Shown: piece after piece, positions 15,345-22,823 of the stretch
Layout of the letters: each line of letters opens with the position of its first letter
How positions within the stretch are numbered: the first letter of the stretch is position 1
From: Bacteroidales bacterium UBA1223
GTDB taxonomy: Bacteria; Bacteroidota; Bacteroidia; Bacteroidales; P3
Assembly: GCA_002309155.1 (NCBI GenBank)
Contig: DBXB01000069.1
Location: 16,529 to 40,116, forward strand
Direction of reading: 5' to 3'
Length of the DNA: 23,588 bases
Notes under the pieces: generated by a model
The model's input: only the letters and a program-made list of their open reading frames with translations
Databases searched by the model: none
Told to the model about the DNA's origin: nothing
Translations under genes and position numbers: made by a program

Positions 15345-16457
15345 ATGATATTTAAATCGAATTATAAGAAACCGGTCGTGTTGGTCGGCAACGGCGTTCG
15401 TTCTGCCGGTGCGGTTGACTTGGTTCATGAATTTGTGAAGAAAACAAACATCCCGTTGCTTACAACAATGAATGGTGTTGATCTTGCCCCAGATGATTTG
15501 CACATTGGCTTTATTGGCACACATGGGAACCGTGTCGCAAATATGATATTGAGAGAATGTGATTTGATAGTGTCGGTTGGAGCCCGTTTGTCTCTCAGAC
15601 AAGTAGGAAGATGTAAAGACAATTTTGCTCCTCAGGCTCATCTTGTGAGAGCGGATATTGATGAATCTGAATTAAGCAGGAACATTAAGGATGATGAGGA
15701 GAAATACCATACCAATGCCTGCGATTTTATGCGTGTTTTGTTGAATGAGCCTGTCGGTGATTTCAGTGTGTGGAAACAACAATGCATCGACGCGAAACAT
15801 ATACTTGATGATTTTGACAAACAACCAGGGAATATGGCCGTGGAGACAATCGGTTCATTGCTTCCGCCAAATGCTAATGTGTCGGTTGATGTCGGTATGC
15901 ATCAATGTTGGTGCGCCCAGTCTCTTATCCTGAAAGGATATAAGGGTCGTATACATATAAGTGGAGGATATGGCACAATGGGTTGCGGACTGCCTTTTGC
16001 GATAGGATCCTCAATCGCCATCAAGGGTGAACCTGTGTTCTGCATCACTGGCGACGGTGGTTTTCAGATGAACATTCAGGAACTCGAAACGGTTAGGAGA
16101 GAAAACCTTCCCGTGAAGATTTTCATACTTAATAATCGGGTGTTGGGCAAGATTAGCGAGACTCAGCATTTCAATCATGGCGACAGGTTTGCCTGTACCG
16201 CGGTTTTGGGAGGCTACACTGTTCCCGAGTTTGTCAAAATAGCCGAAGCCTATGGAATCCGTGCCGCCAAGATCGATTCATATAAAGATTTGGTGGATTA
16301 TAAAGAATGGATTAGTGATTTAGAACCCTCTCTTTTTGATATCGCACTTCCCGAAAATAGTCTATTGACACCAAAAATCAAATGGGAGACGGGTAAGATA
16401 TCGCCTGCAATACCTGATGAGGTTGTGGCAAAGGTATGTTCTATTCTTGGAAAGTAG
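15345..16457 (+). CDS. TPP-dependent enzyme, central (TH3) and C-terminal (PP) domain subunit
   Basis: A 370-residue protein. Residues 8-135 are the central Rossmann-like domain of acetolactate-synthase-type enzymes (KKPVVLVGNGVRSAG, CDLIVSVGARLS). Residues 165-365 are the pyrophosphate-binding domain with the TPP motif, GDGGF at 236-240 through ILNNRVLGKI (Asn263, Asn264). The ATG at 15345 follows in-frame stops in the two frames that matter (TAA 15330-15332, TAG 15338-15340), so the ORF cannot be joined to the upstream one without editing. Motifs are intact, which argues for a working partner of the upstream subunit. The next gene starts 14 bp after its stop codon. Confidence 0.85.
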   Translation: MIFKSNYKKPVVLVGNGVRSAGAVDLVHEFVKKTNIPLLTTMNGVDLAPDDLHIGFIGTHGNRVANMILRECDLIVSVGARLSLRQVGRCKDNFAPQAHLVRADIDESELSRNIKDDEEKYHTNACDFMRVLLNEPVGDFSVWKQQCIDAKHILDDFDKQPGNMAVETIGSLLPPNANVSVDVGMHQCWCAQSLILKGYKGRIHISGGYGTMGCGLPFAIGSSIAIKGEPVFCITGDGGFQMNIQELETVRRENLPVKIFILNNRVLGKISETQHFNHGDRFACTAVLGGYTVPEFVKIAEAYGIRAAKIDSYKDLVDYKEWISDLEPSLFDIALPENSLLTPKIKWETGKISPAIPDEVVAKVCSILGK

Positions 16458-16471
16458 CAAAAATCAATAGT

Positions 16472-17068
16472 ATGAATGAAGTTGGGGCTGTAATACTTGC
16501 CGGTGGCATGGGCACTAGGTTCCATGGACAAAAACAGTTTTTCCGTTTGTGGGGAAAGGAACTTTGGCGCCATGTGTATGACAAAATGTGTCAATTGATT
16601 CCGAAGGAACAGATTGTTGTTGTCGGTGTCGATGTGACGGGTGGAGAGACTCGAAGCCGTTCAGTAATGATAGGTCTTGATTTATTGAAGCCTTGTTCTA
16701 AGGTTCTTTTGGTTGAAGCGGCGCGACCTCTTGTTACTGTTGACCAGTTGCAGGCTCTTATAGACTGTAACGGCGATTCTATTACTTTTGTGGCTCCTTG
16801 CGTCGACACTATCATTATGAAGGATAAAACTTATCTCAACCGTAAGGATTGTTTTAGAATGCAGACACCACAGGCGTTTAATTATGATTTGTTGAAGAAA
16901 GCGTACGAATCAGGCAAATACTTGGATATGACCGATGAGACTAGGGTGCTTTTCGAGGAATATGGAATCAAACCTACCTTTCTTGAAGGTGGTGAGAACC
17001 TTTTCAAGGTTACTTATCCAAAAGATATAGCTTTCATTGAGAACTATTTTGACAATAAAAACATCTGA
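16472..17068 (+). CDS. Second, divergent IspD/TarI-like nucleotidyltransferase
   Basis: A 198-residue protein from the ATG at 16472. It keeps the fold signature VILAGGMGTRF (8-17), GQKQF (19-23), TRSRSVMIGLD, QTPQAFNYDLL (131-141), DMTDETRVLFEEYG and FKVTYPKDIAF. The usual HDAARP metal-site segment reads VEAARP (81-86), so Asp is replaced by Glu and the preceding His is missing. It is also shorter than typical members. It is probably a nucleotidyltransferase for a second phosphorylated alcohol or sugar, or a regulatory paralogue; the substrate is unknown. An upstream in-frame ATG at 16436 lies inside the preceding gene and is less likely. It sits 14 bp after that gene and 2 bp before the transferase gene. 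Confidence 0.8.
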   Translation: MNEVGAVILAGGMGTRFHGQKQFFRLWGKELWRHVYDKMCQLIPKEQIVVVGVDVTGGETRSRSVMIGLDLLKPCSKVLLVEAARPLVTVDQLQALIDCNGDSITFVAPCVDTIIMKDKTYLNRKDCFRMQTPQAFNYDLLKKAYESGKYLDMTDETRVLFEEYGIKPTFLEGGENLFKVTYPKDIAFIENYFDNKNI

Positions 17069-17070
17069 TA

Positions 17071-18390
17071 GTGAAAAGCGCAGACAACTCTTTAAAATAC
17101 AGATTACGGCTGATCTTTTATTATAAAGATGTGCTTCGTAATCATATTGCACCAGTTACTAAATGGTATACGAGGCGATTCAGGCAATGTCAGATAGAGG
17201 CCGCCGAACGTCTGCGGGATAAGGAGTGTATTGATGTGGCTTTCCTGCTTACGATTCCGGGTATGTGGAAGTCTGACTATCTTTTCAGGGCTCTTAGAGA
17301 GAATCCACGATACCATCCATATGTAGTTATTTATCCATATTCAGTTTATAAAGGGTTTGACAAAAAAGAGGTCGATGCCACTATCGAACGCACAAAATCT
17401 TTTGTCGCTGAAAAGGGATTTGAATATGTATTGCCTTATAATGCTCAGAAAAACAAATGGGAGGATATCAACAAGACTCTCAAACCCGATGTCGTTGTAT
17501 TCACCACTCCTTATAAGGATATCTCACCTCAATATTTTGTATATAATTTCAAACATACGCTGACATGCTATGTTCCGTATGGTTTTTCGTCGCTCAACAT
17601 GTTCAAGGTCAACTACGATCTGATTTTCCATAACTTGGTCGGTCTGCATTTCGTGGAGACGGATATTCATCGTCAGACTGCAATTCAACATTCACGCAAC
17701 AAGGGTGAGAATATTGTCGTCTCTGGATATCCTGGCACCGAAGTTTTTCTACGTTCAGACTATACTCCGAAAGTGGTGTGGAAAACACAGTTGACACCAA
17801 AGAAACGAATCATTTGGGCTCCACATCATACAATTGACGGTGATTTTGCAATTTCTTCGTTCCTGCTCTTTTGTGATGCAATGCCTCAGATTGCGAAAGA
17901 GTTTGCCGATTCTGTCCAGTTCGTATTCAAGCCTCATCAGTTGCTGAAATTCAAATTGCAGCAGATTTGGGGCGTGGAAAAAACAGATGATTATTACAAT
18001 CAATGGCAACAGATGCCAAACGGTCAGCTCGAGGAGTCCTCTTATGTCGATCTTTTTTTAACATCCGACGCAATGATTCATGACTGTGGTTCGTTTACTA
18101 CAGAATATCTATTTACTCGCCATCCGGTTATGTATCTGATCAAGAACGACGATTTTGTCTCCAAGTTCAGTCCCTTCGGACTGCTAGCATTCAACAATCA
18201 CTATCACGGACGTACTGTCGATGATATTAGAGATTTTATCAGGAATGTTGTCATAGAGGGCAACGATACTATGCTCAAAGATCGTGAAACGTTTTTCAAT
18301 CAGTATCTTGCGCCACGAGATGGTAAATTGCCATCAGAAAAAATAATAGAGATTTTAGATGATTCTATGAAAGGAGGAATGAGAAAATGA
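17071..18390 (+). CDS. TagF/TagB-like CDP-polyol phosphotransferase (CDP-glycerol glycerophosphotransferase family)
   Basis: A 439-residue protein starting with GTG two bases after the previous stop codon. Family motifs are in the C-terminal half: WAPHHTI with His252/His253, VFKPHQ (285-290), and SDAMIHDCGSFTTEYLF (332-348). The last corresponds to the DYSS-type CDP-binding segment of TagF/TagB enzymes. These known enzymes move glycerol- or ribitol-phosphate from a CDP carrier to a glycan on the cytoplasmic face of the inner membrane. An upstream supply of CDP-polyol from the IspD-like genes would fit. The N-terminal third is less conserved. Its last four bases overlap the start of glf (ATGA), which implies translational coupling. 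The donor, ribitol or another polyol, is not decided by sequence. Confidence 0.85.
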   Translation: MKSADNSLKYRLRLIFYYKDVLRNHIAPVTKWYTRRFRQCQIEAAERLRDKECIDVAFLLTIPGMWKSDYLFRALRENPRYHPYVVIYPYSVYKGFDKKEVDATIERTKSFVAEKGFEYVLPYNAQKNKWEDINKTLKPDVVVFTTPYKDISPQYFVYNFKHTLTCYVPYGFSSLNMFKVNYDLIFHNLVGLHFVETDIHRQTAIQHSRNKGENIVVSGYPGTEVFLRSDYTPKVVWKTQLTPKKRIIWAPHHTIDGDFAISSFLLFCDAMPQIAKEFADSVQFVFKPHQLLKFKLQQIWGVEKTDDYYNQWQQMPNGQLEESSYVDLFLTSDAMIHDCGSFTTEYLFTRHPVMYLIKNDDFVSKFSPFGLLAFNNHYHGRTVDDIRDFIRNVVIEGNDTMLKDRETFFNQYLAPRDGKLPSEKIIEILDDSMKGGMRK

Positions 18391-19496
18391 AGCAATACGA
18401 TTATTTAATTGTCGGGGCTGGAATGTTCGGCTCGGTGTTCGCCAGGGAGATGACTGACAGGGGTAAACGCTGTCTCGTTATAGATAAACGTGACCATATC
18501 GGGGGCAACTGTTATACCCGTCAGATGGCCGGCATCAATGTTCACTGGTATGGTGCACATATCTTCCACACCTGCAATGAGGAGGTGTGGAGCTACATGC
18601 AGCGCTATTGTACCTTTAACCATTATGTCAACAGTCCCATAGCCAATTATAAAGGGGAACTCTACAATCTCCCGTTCAACATGAATACCTTCAGCAAGCT
18701 GTGGCCCGACGTGAGGACTCCCGAAGAGGCTCGTGCCCGCATCGCTGAGCAACAGGCTGAATTTGCCCATATCTCTGAACCTAAGAACCTTTATGAACAA
18801 GGCATGAAGCTGGGAGGCCGTGACATCTTCCTGAAACTTGTGAAGGGATATAGCGAGAAACAGTGGGGACTGCCTGCTGAGCAGATTCCCGCCTTCGTGT
18901 TGCGCAGACTCCCGTTCAGATATACTTTCGACAACAACTATTTCAACGACCCGCATCAGGGTATTCCTGTTGGTGGCTACACCGCTCTTTTCCAACGACT
19001 TCTCGACGGTATTGAGGTGAGGCTGGAGACTGACTTCCTCAACGACAAAGACTATTGGATGTCGCAGTGCCGCAAGGTGGTCTATACGGGACCTCTCGAC
19101 GCCTTTTTCGGATTCTCGTTGGGAAAACTTGACTGGAGGTCTCTCCGTTTCGACCACAAAATGTTGGAAGGGGTGGCAAATTTCCAGGGCAACGCTGTGT
19201 TTAACTATACCGATGCTGAAACGCCCTACACCCGTATCATAGAACACAAACATTTTGAATTCGGTCAACAGCCAGACACGGTGATTAGCTATGAGTACCC
19301 CCAGACCTGGGAGGTCGGTGCCGAACCATATTATCCCATCAACAACGACCGTAACGAGAATCTGGCCCAGCAGTATCGCGAGATGGCTCAAAATGAGTCC
19401 AACGTCATTTTCGGCGGACGCCTCGGAGAGTACCGCTATTACGATATGGACCAAATCGTGGCTCGTGCATTGGACATAATCCGCAAAGAACAATAA
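18387..19496 (+). CDS. glf: UDP-galactopyranose mutase
   Basis: A 369-residue flavoenzyme that converts UDP-galactopyranose to UDP-galactofuranose in the cytoplasm. Seen: the FAD-binding GAGMFGS at 10-16, VIDKRDHIGGNCY, YGAHIFHT at 55-62, GYSEKQWG at 154-161, RRLPFRYTFDNNYF around the substrate-binding arginines (173-186), VYTGPLDAFF, and a C-terminal FGGRLGEYRYYDMD. Length is normal. The start ATG overlaps the stop of the transferase gene. Codon use turns back to the GC-richer housekeeping style near the beginning of this gene, so glf may be older in this genome than its upstream neighbours. Galactofuranose is used in O-antigens and capsules, which fits the cluster. Confidence 0.96.
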   Translation: MKQYDYLIVGAGMFGSVFAREMTDRGKRCLVIDKRDHIGGNCYTRQMAGINVHWYGAHIFHTCNEEVWSYMQRYCTFNHYVNSPIANYKGELYNLPFNMNTFSKLWPDVRTPEEARARIAEQQAEFAHISEPKNLYEQGMKLGGRDIFLKLVKGYSEKQWGLPAEQIPAFVLRRLPFRYTFDNNYFNDPHQGIPVGGYTALFQRLLDGIEVRLETDFLNDKDYWMSQCRKVVYTGPLDAFFGFSLGKLDWRSLRFDHKMLEGVANFQGNAVFNYTDAETPYTRIIEHKHFEFGQQPDTVISYEYPQTWEVGAEPYYPINNDRNENLAQQYREMAQNESNVIFGGRLGEYRYYDMDQIVARALDIIRKEQ

Positions 19497-19505
19497 AATT
19501 GGAAC

Positions 19506-19522
19506 GCGGACGGCTCGTCCGC
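19506..19522. other. GC-rich perfect hairpin between glf and the GroES-like gene
   Basis: GCGGACG, loop GCT, CGTCCGC: a 7-bp perfect stem 9 bp after the glf stop codon. No T tract follows, so it is not a typical terminator. It may be a REP-like palindrome or a leader structure of the next gene. Confidence 0.6.
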
Positions 19523-19534
19523 AAGAATAATAAT

Positions 19535-19891
19535 ATGATGAATTCAATAGATAAACTCATAGTCATAGGCGACAAAGTCCTAATACAGCAGGGCACCGTC
19601 GCGCAACGCACCAAGAGCGGACTATATCTTCCGGCAGGCTATCAGGAAAAGGAGGAAATTCAGTCTGGTTACATCCTTAAATGCGGTCCGGGATATGCTC
19701 TCCCCAAAATGGACGCCGACGAGGACTGGAATCCTAAAGACAAGGAACCCCGATATCTGCCATTGCAGGTAAAACCCGGCGATCTGGCTCTCTTTATGCA
19801 GAAAAGCGCCGTGGAAATCAAGTACAACGGCGAGAAATACTATATAGTTCCTCAAAGCGCCATCCTCCTCGTGGAACGGGATGAGTTTTGA
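19535..19891 (+). CDS. GroES-like (Cpn10-family) co-chaperonin, orphan
   Basis: A protein of 118 residues from ATG 19535 (117 from the adjacent ATG 19538). It follows the Cpn10 pattern: DKVLIQQGTVAQRTKSGLYLP at the start with a mobile-loop-like segment, then SGYILKCGPG, VKPGDLALF and a final YYIVPQSAILLV. It differs from ordinary GroES by an acidic insert (KMDADEDWNPKDKEP) in the middle, at the place of the dome loop, and it has no groEL beside it. It probably forms a heptameric ring or binds the genome's GroEL, but this is inferred. A TTG at 19499 would put the GC hairpin inside the coding region and is not preferred. Confidence 0.8.
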   Translation: MMNSIDKLIVIGDKVLIQQGTVAQRTKSGLYLPAGYQEKEEIQSGYILKCGPGYALPKMDADEDWNPKDKEPRYLPLQVKPGDLALFMQKSAVEIKYNGEKYYIVPQSAILLVERDEF

Positions 19892-19893
19892 TC

Positions 19894-19947
19894 AACGTTA
19901 ACCTTTACTTTAACCTTAACGATAACCTTAACCTTAACTATAACTTT
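19894..19947. repeat. Hexamer tandem array, 9 units
   Basis: Nine 6-bp units in phase: AACGTT, AACCTT, TACTTT, AACCTT, AACGAT, AACCTT, AACCTT, AACTAT, AACTTT. It begins 3 bp after the stop codon of the GroES-like gene. Confidence 0.88.
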
Positions 19948-20180
19948 CTGCCTGCCCTGCAGGCTTTGAACCGAAGGTCGCGTGGTACGCCTGCCGAGCT
20001 CGTTGAGGCAACACCTTAGCAATAAATTAACGTAAGTGAGTCAGCACCTTAAAAATAAATCAAATCAAGCGAAAAACTTCAGATACAATCTACTAAATCA
20101 ACTTAACATCTTAACGCCTTAACATCTCAACATCTTAACACCTTAACATCTTAACATATTATCAACATATCAACAAAATT
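19948..20180. other. Gap before alaS: small hairpin, then an octamer array
   Basis: GCCTGC-CCT-GCAGGC at 19950-19964 forms a 6-bp hairpin followed by only three Ts, a weak terminator candidate for the glf/GroES-like genes. From 19965 to 20099 I see no gene, no clear promoter box and no repeat. The octamer array at 20100-20171 follows. The alaS promoter must lie somewhere here but is not recognisable. Confidence 0.55.
20100..20171. repeat. Octamer tandem array, 9 units, just before alaS
   Basis: Nine 8-bp units in phase: AACTTAAC, ATCTTAAC, GCCTTAAC, ATCTCAAC, ATCTTAAC, ACCTTAAC, ATCTTAAC, ATATTATC, AACATATC. On the complementary strand the words (GTTAAGAT and similar) match the arrays around gyrA. 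It ends 9 bp before the alaS ATG, so it may be in the leader. Confidence 0.88.
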
Positions 20181-22823
20181 ATGACTTCTAACGAAATAAG
20201 AGAAAAATTCCTGGAGTATTTCCAGAGTAAGAATCATCACGTGGTACCCTCAGCTCCCATGGTAATTAAAAACGACCCTACACTGATGTTCACCAATGCT
20301 GGTATGAACCAGTTTAAAGATATCTTTCTGGGCAACAGCCCTTCTTCTTGGTCTCGTGTTTGCGACGCGCAGAAGTGCTTGCGAGTAAGCGGAAAACATA
20401 ACGACCTCGAAGAGGTGGGTCACGACACCTATCACCATACCATGTTCGAGATGCTCGGCAACTGGTCATTCGGCGACTATTTCAAGAAAGAGGCCATCGC
20501 CTACGGATGGGAATTCCTGACGGAAGTGATGAAGATAGACAAAAATAATCTTTATGTCACCGTGTTTGGAGGCGACGAGAAAGAGAATCTGGCGATGGAT
20601 CAGGAGGCTTACGATTTTTGGAAGGAGCATATCAGCGAAGACCGTATTCTCAAAGGTTCGAAGAAAGACAACTTCTGGGAGATGGGTGACCAAGGTCCCT
20701 GTGGCCCCTGCAGCGAGATACATATCGATATCCGCAGTGATGCGGAGAAAGCCCGCATCCCTGGCGCCGAGCTGGTCAATAAGGACAATCCGTTGGTTAT
20801 TGAGATATGGAACCTTGTGTTCATGCAGTACAACAGGCTTGCCAACGGTACATTGGAGCCACTCAAAGCCAAACATATCGACACCGGTATGGGTTTCGAA
20901 CGCCTCTGCATGGTGATGCAAGGCAAGCAGTCGAACTATGATACCGATGTCTTCCAGCCACTCATCCAGGAACTGGCGTCTAAGTCGGGTCTGAAATATG
21001 GAGCTGACGAGCAGGCTGACGTGGCTATGAGAGTCTGCGCCGACCATCTCCGTGCGGTGTGCTTCAGCATTGCCGACGGACAGCTGCCGTCGAACGCTAA
21101 GGCTGGATATGTAATACGTCGCATCCTCCGCCGCGCCGTGCGTTACGGCTACACATTCCTCGGACAGAAGGAACCGTTCCTCCACACGCTTGTCCCGACA
21201 TTGGTGACACAGATGGGTGGACAATATCCTGAACTGAAAAAGCAGGAACAGCTGATTGACAGAATTATTACAGAAGAGGAACAGGCCTTCCTCCGCACTC
21301 TGAGCAACGGAATCCTTAAATTTGAGAAATACCTCTCTGACGCAATGGCATGCGAGACCAACTGCGACGCCTGCGAGCAGAAAGTCACGGTCGACAAGGT
21401 TATCGACGGCGACTTCGCCTTTGAATTGTTCGACACCTACGGATTCCCCATCGACTTGACTCAGCTTATGGCCTCTGAAAAGGGCTGGACCGTCGATATG
21501 GAAGGTTTCGCCAAGGGTCTCGCCGAACAGAAAGAGAGGTCGCGTTCCGACGCTAAGACGGAGAGCGACGACTGGGTGGAGGTTGTCAATGGCGTAGAGC
21601 AGCAGTTTGTGGGTTACGACGAGTTGAAATGCGATGTCAAGATTGTCCGCTACCGTCATGTGAGAGCCAAAGAGAAGGATTTCTATCAGTTGGTCTTCGA
21701 CCGCACACCATTCTATGGTGAGAGTGGCGGACAGGTGGGTGATATCGGCACTATCGGAGCCGGCGACGAGGTGATTCCCGTGGTCGACACCAAGAAAGAG
21801 AACAACCTCATTGTGCATATCGTAACCAAACTGCCGTCGGATATCAACGCCACCTTCCATGCCGAGGTCGATGTGTGCCGTCGCTTTGCAATACAATGCA
21901 ACCATACCGCCACACACTTGTTACACAAAGCTCTGCGTAATGTTCTCGGCACTCATGTCGAACAAAAAGGATCGAGTGTCGACGACCAACGTCTGCGTTT
22001 CGACTTCTCTCATTTCGCCAAACTCACTCAGGAAGAGATACGTGAGGTTGAGAAGCAGGTCAATATCGATATCCGTCACGCTATCCAGCTTGAGGAGCAT
22101 AGAAACATGCCTATTGAAGAGGCTCGCAAACTTGGCGCCATGGCGCTCTTTGGTGAGAAATACGGAGAGTTTGTGCGTGTTATCAAATTCGGCGAGAGTG
22201 TCGAATTCTGTGGTGGTACCCATATCGCCAACACCGGTCATATAGGTTCCTTCCGCATCGTCAGCGAGGGTGCCATCGCCGCAGGTATGCGACGCATTGA
22301 GGCTGTGACTGGCGCCGGTGTCGAGAAATATGTCAACGACATGCAGGACCAGATCAACGCCGCCAAGGAGATGCTCAAGAATCCCAAGAGCCTGTCGGCC
22401 GCCATCCAGCGTCTGCAGGACGAGAACGCTGAACTGCGCCAGCAGATAACAGCCTTCCAGAAAGAGCATGTGGCGTCATTATGCCGTTCTTTGGAAGACG
22501 ATATCGCCAAGAACCCTATTGTCGTCAAACAACTGGATTGCGACATTATGCAGTTGAAAGACGGCGTTATGCAACTTCGTCAGAATCATCCCGACATGGC
22601 GCTGGTTCTGGGTAGTGTCGAGGGAGGCAAACCTGCGTTGCTGATATGTCTGGGTCAGAATCTCGTTGACGCCGGAAAGAACGCAGGAACCATCATCCGC
22701 ACTGCCGGCAAGGAGATTCAAGGTGGTGGCGGCGGACAGCCCGCATATGCCACTGCCGGTGGAAAGAACCCTGACGGTATCGGCAAGGCTCTCGAGACAG
22801 CTCTAGCTCTTATTAATGAATAA
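20181..22823 (+). CDS. alaS: Alanyl-tRNA synthetase
   Basis: An 880-residue class II synthetase that charges tRNA-Ala, with normal full length. The N-terminal catalytic domain has FTNAGMNQFKDIFLG, KCLRVSGKHNDLEEVG and the motif-2 region HHTMFEMLGNWSFGDYF. The editing domain carries the zinc ligands His575 and His579 (HTATH) plus Cys677 and His681 (CGGTH), so mischarged Ser/Gly-tRNA clearance should be intact. The C-terminal C-Ala domain ends with the glycine-rich GGGGGQPAYATAGG. The ATG at 20181 gives the standard N terminus. It is separated from the surface cluster by 289 bp and its codon use is of the housekeeping type. Confidence 0.98.
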   Translation: MTSNEIREKFLEYFQSKNHHVVPSAPMVIKNDPTLMFTNAGMNQFKDIFLGNSPSSWSRVCDAQKCLRVSGKHNDLEEVGHDTYHHTMFEMLGNWSFGDYFKKEAIAYGWEFLTEVMKIDKNNLYVTVFGGDEKENLAMDQEAYDFWKEHISEDRILKGSKKDNFWEMGDQGPCGPCSEIHIDIRSDAEKARIPGAELVNKDNPLVIEIWNLVFMQYNRLANGTLEPLKAKHIDTGMGFERLCMVMQGKQSNYDTDVFQPLIQELASKSGLKYGADEQADVAMRVCADHLRAVCFSIADGQLPSNAKAGYVIRRILRRAVRYGYTFLGQKEPFLHTLVPTLVTQMGGQYPELKKQEQLIDRIITEEEQAFLRTLSNGILKFEKYLSDAMACETNCDACEQKVTVDKVIDGDFAFELFDTYGFPIDLTQLMASEKGWTVDMEGFAKGLAEQKERSRSDAKTESDDWVEVVNGVEQQFVGYDELKCDVKIVRYRHVRAKEKDFYQLVFDRTPFYGESGGQVGDIGTIGAGDEVIPVVDTKKENNLIVHIVTKLPSDINATFHAEVDVCRRFAIQCNHTATHLLHKALRNVLGTHVEQKGSSVDDQRLRFDFSHFAKLTQEEIREVEKQVNIDIRHAIQLEEHRNMPIEEARKLGAMALFGEKYGEFVRVIKFGESVEFCGGTHIANTGHIGSFRIVSEGAIAAGMRRIEAVTGAGVEKYVNDMQDQINAAKEMLKNPKSLSAAIQRLQDENAELRQQITAFQKEHVASLCRSLEDDIAKNPIVVKQLDCDIMQLKDGVMQLRQNHPDMALVLGSVEGGKPALLICLGQNLVDAGKNAGTIIRTAGKEIQGGGGGQPAYATAGGKNPDGIGKALETALALINE

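Noticed and set aside
19499..19534. TTG start for the GroES-like gene
   Set aside because: It would include the GC hairpin and add residues not expected for Cpn10; ATG 19535 or 19538 begins next to the conserved region.
18405..19547. 380-codon ORF antisense to glf
   Set aside because: It mirrors glf almost end to end, with no family motif and no promoter or start context.
20466..21917. 483-codon ORF antisense to alaS
   Set aside because: It is wholly within the strongly conserved alaS frame; its protein has no recognisable motif and its openness follows from the GC-biased codon use of alaS.
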